Shown piece by piece: positions 59,701 to 64,000 of a stretch of DNA of 64,000 nucleotides. The position numbers were made by a program, and so were the translations under genes. Source of the DNA: Eunapius fragilis (lineage: Eukaryota; Porifera; Demospongiae; Spongillida; Spongillidae). The stretch spans positions 3,284,438 to 3,348,437 of the forward strand of contig OY811991.1 in assembly GCA_963681505.1 (NCBI GenBank), written 5' to 3'. The notes beneath the pieces were generated by a model. It worked only from the letters and a program-made list of their open reading frames with translations. It was not told the DNA's origin and made no database searches. Each line of letters starts with the position of its first letter. Positions within the stretch are counted from its first letter, which is position 1.

Positions 59701-60665
59701 GTGCTGAGATGTGTTAGTGAGGGTGTTCTGAGATGTGTTAGTGAGGGTGTGCTGAGATGTGTTGGTGTGAGGGTGTGCTGAGATGTGTTAGGGAGGGTGT
59801 GCTGAGATGTGTTAGGGTGAGGGTGTGCTCAGATGTATTAGTGTGAGGGTGTGCTGAGATGTGTTAGGGAGGGTGTGCTGAGATGTTAGGGTGAGGGTGG
59901 CTGAGATGTGTGTTAGTGGGAGGATGTGCTGAGATGTGTGTTAGTGGGAGGATGTTGTTATGGTGAGGATGGGTGTGCTGGGATGTATGTTGTGATGGAT
60001 TGTGCTGTATTCACGCTCATTTTTGCAGTTTCAATATGGTGAACTCATAAGTACAGTGAGTGACACAACCAAATCGTGCTACACTATGTATTGTAATAGG
60101 ATTTGAAGATCCAAATGGAGAACCACTGCTTAATCAGTTCGACTGTCCTCTTTACAAGCTATCAAGGACCATCTTCTTCATACAAAGCAATGTTCACAAG
60201 GCTGTCTCCATGGTCCATGAATGTGGAGAAGGCTGTCAGTTTGTTGAAGCAAGCACTTGTCATTGTATTGAGAGAAAGGAAACAATTCAAGTGAAAACAA
60301 TTTTTCAGCATGACTGGACTCACGATTTGTATTGTAGAAATTTGTATTGTTTGTGATTGGTTTGCTTTTTATGATTTTTGTAGTTGTCACATTGGTTCAA
60401 ACGGTTGGTTAGGATAGAGGGCAAAAGGTGCTTTCATCAATACTGTAGGGCACTGTAATTATACTATCCCGAAACAGGCACTGTTACGGTACTGTATCGA
60501 CACCGATTTCAGTACTTCTATAGACTGTTATTACGGCATCGTTACGGGAATTGCAACATTCGGTCTCGGTTCAGGTAGTGAAATATTAGGCGTTACGGGA
60601 TGTACTTGGTAATCGTAACAGTCCGTTTACAGGCACCGTTACGGGAAAATATTTTTGGTTGTGTA
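56800..60665 (+). mobile_element. 3.9 kb TIR DNA transposon with decayed spliced gene
   Basis: The left end reads TACACAACCAAAAAGTTTC and the complemented right end TACACAACCAAAAATATTT. ATAC lies directly outside both ends (56796-56799 and 60666-60669), suggesting a 4-bp target duplication. Copies of CCCGTAAC or GTTACGGG are scattered within about 250 bp of each end, as subterminal binding motifs would be. Inside, plus-strand fragments include 58362-58473 (KIHLLLHLVECIHMYGPCST, FNAER) spliced in phase 2 to 58526 (CELFNSSVRLRN, NKCAPSRDIFCQ), then 58877-58980 and 60060-60350 (MVHECGEGCQF, IERKETI). This HLLxHL ... FGP ... PSRDI pattern resembles transposon-like hypothetical proteins that I recall as abundant in basidiomycetes. 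In-frame stops, for example just before 58362, show decay. The superfamily is not certain. Confidence 0.65.
59041..59990. repeat. 24-bp GTGAGGGTGTGCTGAGATGT minisatellite inside the TIR element
   Basis: About 40 copies of GTGAGGGTGTGCTGAGATGT followed by GTTA, with length variants, interrupted once by a CA stretch at 59518-59570. It makes up a quarter of the transposon and separates two of its coding fragments. Confidence 0.92.
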
Positions 60666-60761
60666 ATACACACGGAAACACGCTCATCCATTGACGCGCG
60701 TCAATGGGAATATATGCCAATGGAGCGTGTTTTCAAAGCCTATCCCATCCAGATATGAATC

Positions 60762-60916
60762 TAAGGGCATGCTAGCGGGTCTAAAAATCGACCCTTACTC
60801 CATCGGATTAGCTTTTTCGTGGCAAACATTAACTGATGGTGTATGGAGAAGAGCGCTATTGTTTGTCTCTCCCGGAACGCTTCGCGGCAGCCTACAACGC
60901 AGCAGGTTTTACCCAT
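60762..60916 (-). pseudogene. THAP-like zinc finger fragment
   Basis: From an ATG at 60916 the minus strand encodes MGKTCCVVGCREAFRERQTI followed by ALFSIHHQ and a basic stretch. The C-x4-C start with an aromatic residue before a histidine resembles the first half of a THAP DNA-binding domain, as found in P-element and other transposases. The rest is not seen, and the 3.9 kb TIR element is inserted about 100 bp downstream. It is probably a remnant of a second transposon. Confidence 0.4.
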
Positions 60917-61207
60917 TTCTGCAATATACAAGCTGCCCCCAGCTGGGGCATAGCACATGGCTGCGTGAGATCATGAGTGCAACACCTCGCTGTATAAACA
61001 TAATGCATCATACGGCAGAGGTGGGTACGAAAAGGGGAGTGTCATCAACATGATTCGGCCTTAAAGTAATGGCATAAGAACCTTAAGTAATATCTCCTTT
61101 CAATACCTTAGCTTTTTATCACATACTTAATGAACATCAGAAAACCCTAAGTCCTCCATTTGACCCTTAATATATAGTCTGATTTTATGAATTTTGTTTC
61201 CCCCAAG

Positions 61208-61396
61208 GAGGATGGGCCGCACCCAGAGGTAGTGCAATACTGGGGCAACCCGTGGAACCGGCGAAGCAAGCTTCACTCCGAGTCCCAGGTTTCAAAAATT
61301 GATGTAATATCGTCGGGACATTGTCCCGATACGAGATATTACACTCGTAAGAACAGTTATTTCTACTTGATCTTAGCCAAGAGGCCGAGAAGCGAT
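61208..61396 (-). ncRNA. U2 spliceosomal snRNA-like gene, full length
   Basis: The minus strand from 61396 begins ATCGCTTCTCGGCCTCTTGG and continues CTAAGATCAAGT, the universal U2 5' end (stem-loop I and the U6-pairing region). Stem-loop IIa (ACGAG/CTCGT) and IIb (TCGGGACAATGTCCCGA) pair perfectly, the IIc pairing segments TGTAATATC and GATATTACA are both present, and an Sm-site-like AATTTTTGA follows. The 3' stem-loops end in CTACCTCTGGGTGCGGCCC. Length is about 189 nt, normal for U2. The one oddity is the branch-point recognition segment: where GTAGTA is expected, this copy reads AAGTAGAAATAACTG. It may be a functional variant or a recent pseudogene. A conventional upstream promoter element was not identified. 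Confidence 0.9.
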
Positions 61397-61799
61397 GGTT
61401 TCTGCAGTTTTTCGCTTCGTATTTGTAGCTTGGCTGTCGTTGCACGATTAGGGCACAAAATTACGTGCCGTTAATAATATTCACAGGCTAAATTGCGCAC
61501 TCTAATTACATTCACCTGCATCCCTGAGTCAACGCGGTTAGGGCATGCACCAAGTCACGTGCAGCACGGTGCACATGATCCAGAACTTTATTGCAAACAC
61601 GTGCACCTACCTCCTAGCTGCAATTCGATGGCAGCATGCAACCAACACCTTGGTAAGCCAGTGTGGCTGTGCTGAATTGAAATAGTACATGTATAGTAGA
61701 GTTTATGTGCGATGCCATGCAGTTTTGCATTTGATATTTGTGTACTTGCGTGCACGCCCCGCAGTTGTGGGTTTAAAGTGCGTCTGTGGGTTCTCTTGC

Positions 61800-64000
61800 A
61801 GCGTTACCCCCCCCCCTCCATTAACTCTTTACACTTTCAGTAATGAGCGTTTCATTTTTTGCCGGTACTGGTCCACACCCCTCTTGTAAATTCTCGTTCT
61901 AGCTGGGCCTAGTTTAGGTTCAGTGTCAGTGTAAGGGGGGATAAGTACATTGGCTTCACTTAGGGTTAGGGGGGTGTTTGTTGGGTGTGTTATGATAGAA
62001 TAGGGGGGGGGGGGGGGGGTCTTGGTCCCCAGGAACTCCGGAACCGCCCGCACGATCCTGTCCAGGATGGCGTTGTGTCTATAGAGAGGTTGCAGTGTCA
62101 TCCCGGGAAGAGCGGTGGCCATGTTTTTTGGTGTCCCGAGTTCTGTTACAGGTTGTAAATAATCTGTTACAGATTGGAAACATTCTGTAACAGACTGGAG
62201 ACACCAAAAAACATGGCCGCCGCTCTTCCCGGGATGACACTGCAACCTCTCTATCCCTTGCCATTCCAAGGTTGAAATGGCAGTGGTTTAGTACGTGCGC
62301 TAATGTCTCGGGGACTCTCCCACAGGTCCTACATTGTGTGGAGGGGATTAGGCGGTGGCTTCGGGCCTGGACGGTGCGAACGGGGAGGAGGTTCAGTCTC
62401 GCACGGTGTATGAACCTATACTGGGGGAAGGAAAGGAAGGCCCCAGTATAGGTGAAGAACGTCGAGTCCGGGTGTTGTGAGACGGAGTCGAATGCCCTCC
62501 CCTGGTCTGTCATCCTCTTCAGGTTGTTCAGGTGACGAACATGGAAGGCCTCCCTGAGGACCTTGAATGCTTGGTTCCTCCTGTTCCAGCCGATTTGCTT
62601 ATCCTCCGTATGAAGGATGGCAGAGACCTCTGTCAGCCTCACCGTCGCCCTTCCATTGGCTAGACTCGCCCTTACCACCGTCCATAGGCTCTGCAGATCC
62701 CCAGCACGACCCTCTCCTGGCTCTGCCGTAGTATTGAGGAACTCTTCCAGGTCCTCCCGTTTCGAAGGATCTAAGCGTCGAGCCCGCTTTGCGACCGTCT
62801 CCCCCAGCTGGTGTAGGGCCACATCCCGAATACAAGGGTCCCTTGTGTCCCCCAAGAACTTAAAGGCTTGTGCTGCCCGCGCCACGTGGGACTCATCCTC
62901 CGCACTTGGGATCCCCATTCCCCCCAGAGCTTGAGATAGGTATAGATAAGGGGTGCAGGTCCTTTTGGGAAGGCGGAGCCCACGTTTTATGATGGTACGG
63001 AGGGAGGTGTCCAGCTTCCTACACCACACCATGCCGGGAAAGATGACCTTCAGGGCAAAGCACAATCTGGGAAACAAAAAACGACGGAACGCATCCAATT
63101 TCTGCCATTCTGCCAGCAGAGAGGAGAAGACGATGTTCGTGTCCCGGAGCAGGGCATCTCGCAACTCGTTTAGGACGTTGGCCGGAGTCCTGTAGGCACC
63201 CGTGGGGCAGCCTAGGTATTTATACCTGTCCGACCATGTGAGGGCTGGGATGTCTTCAGTGCCCAGGCGAGGTGTGAACAGGTGGTCCACATAGATGGTA
63301 GAAGATTGGTTGACTAGACACAAGGAGCCACACTTCCTTGCATTAAATACAAAACCTGCCCACGTGGCAAACTCATTGCACTGGTCCAGGAGGCCCTGGA
63401 GTTCCGGCTTGCTGGACGCCACCAGACACACATCATCTGCATATGCCAGGTTGTTGAACTTGTGCCCTGCCATCTTGTACCCTGCCGTGCTGGTCGACAG
63501 GTACTTTAGGAGCCCCTCCAAGACGATGTTGAAAAGTATTGGACTGAGGGGACATCCTTGTTTCACCCCACGATTCTGAGGGATGGGTGGCGTGTATGAC
63601 TCCCTGCCTGTACGGACCGACATGGAGGAATGGGAGTAGATGTCTTCAACCACTTTCATTACCGTGCCTGACAGTCCCAGGCGGGCCATCAGAAACATCA
63701 ACAGGTTGTGGGACACGGATGGGAACGCTTCCCGCAGGTCGAGCCATGTCAGCAGCAGGTTGCTCCTCCTCCTTCTGGAGTCAGTCAACATCGACCTGAG
63801 CAGGAAATTGTGCTCAGCACAGCCATCAAATGCAAGGAACCCCTTTTGTGCTGCTGAGAAGGCCGAACATCCAATAGCCCAGGATGCTATGCGTCTGGCT
63901 ATCATGGCTGAATAGAGTTTGTACACTGTGAGCTGGAGGCTGATGGGCCTCCAGTTCCTGATGTTGGCTGTGTCGCCCCCCTTGTGAATGAGGGTGACGG
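61800..64000 (-). mobile_element. R2-clade LINE retrotransposon, 3' part (5' end outside window)
   Basis: The minus-strand frame from 63926 to 62252, continuing after an insertion to about 62040, encodes a reverse transcriptase of the R2/NeSL type. Visible RT blocks are GFLAFDGCAEHNFLLRS, LTWLDLREAFPSVSH, NRGVKQGCPLSPILFN and the catalytic NLAYADDVCLVA. Thumb and linker regions follow, then a Cys/His cluster (CRTCGRVPETLAHVLNHC) typical of clades that carry a restriction-like endonuclease. The open frame continues upstream of the window edge. At 62252 the frame is broken by a palindromic MITE; beyond it RHNAILDRIVRAVPEFLGTK resumes the expected sequence and then fails in a poly(C) tract, so the endonuclease is lost. 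The copy is inactive. Confidence 0.85.
62084..62251. mobile_element. 168-bp palindromic MITE inserted in the LINE
   Basis: The arms GAGAGGTTGCAGTGTCATCC and its complement at the other end continue as inverted repeats for over 50 bp (GGGAAGAGCGGTGGCCATG, then a TTTTTTGGTGTC segment) around a central spacer with three CTGTTACAG-like motifs. TA flanks both ends (62082-62083 and 62252-62253), as in Tc1/mariner-type insertion. Only one or two bases differ between the arms, so it is a young insertion. Confidence 0.9.

Overview
The window looks like nuclear DNA from an early-branching metazoan, most plausibly a sponge. This is an inference from three things. The genes are animal orthologues: RNF213, DNAAF4, BLOC1S1, PRPF19, UNC119, PHF12 and a two-pore channel. 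One gene joins a death-fold-like N-terminus, a conserved invertebrate middle region and ankyrin exons, an architecture I associate with sponges and cnidarians. Introns are short except where repeats have inflated them. CA/GT microsatellites and minisatellites are extraordinarily dense. There are no bacterial operons, ribosome binding sites or CRISPR arrays; apparent long reading frames inside simple repeats are artefacts.

Layout: 51-7880 (+) is the 3' part of an RNF213-like gene with an RZ finger but no visible RING finger. 8402-15785 (-) holds death-fold-like, middle and ankyrin exons that fit one gene in phase, separated by a 3.6 kb intron full of small transposons. 15876-22091 (-) is a SEL1-repeat gene with a probable mitochondrial presequence and a decayed hAT element in an intron. 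22143-23294 (+) is intronless DNAAF4. 23534-23950 (-) is intronless BLOC1S1. 24045-27882 (+) is PRPF19. 30524-31822 (-) is UNC119. 32314-44612 (+) is PHF12, with two PHD fingers and a C-terminal FHA-like region, inflated to 12 kb by at least five minisatellites and many GT/CA tracts. 44869-46983 (+) is a single-exon filamin-repeat protein. 49889-53610 (+) is the second domain and C-terminus of a two-pore channel.

From 53.6 kb to the right edge the window is dominated by mobile DNA: a fragment of U2 snRNA, a 3.9 kb TIR element (56800-60665) with a distinctive 4-bp target duplication and a decaying spliced gene, a THAP-like zinc-finger remnant, a full-length U2-like snRNA with an altered branch-point recognition segment, and an R2-type LINE whose reading frame is cut by a 168-bp palindromic MITE.

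How the genes relate: three head-to-head pairs (SEL1/DNAAF4, BLOC1S1/PRPF19, UNC119/PHF12) share short upstream regions and may be co-expressed. DNAAF4 (dynein arm assembly) and UNC119 (ciliary lipid-protein trafficking) both serve cilia; PRPF19 and U2 both serve splicing. Otherwise the genes look like independent housekeeping and innate-immunity loci.
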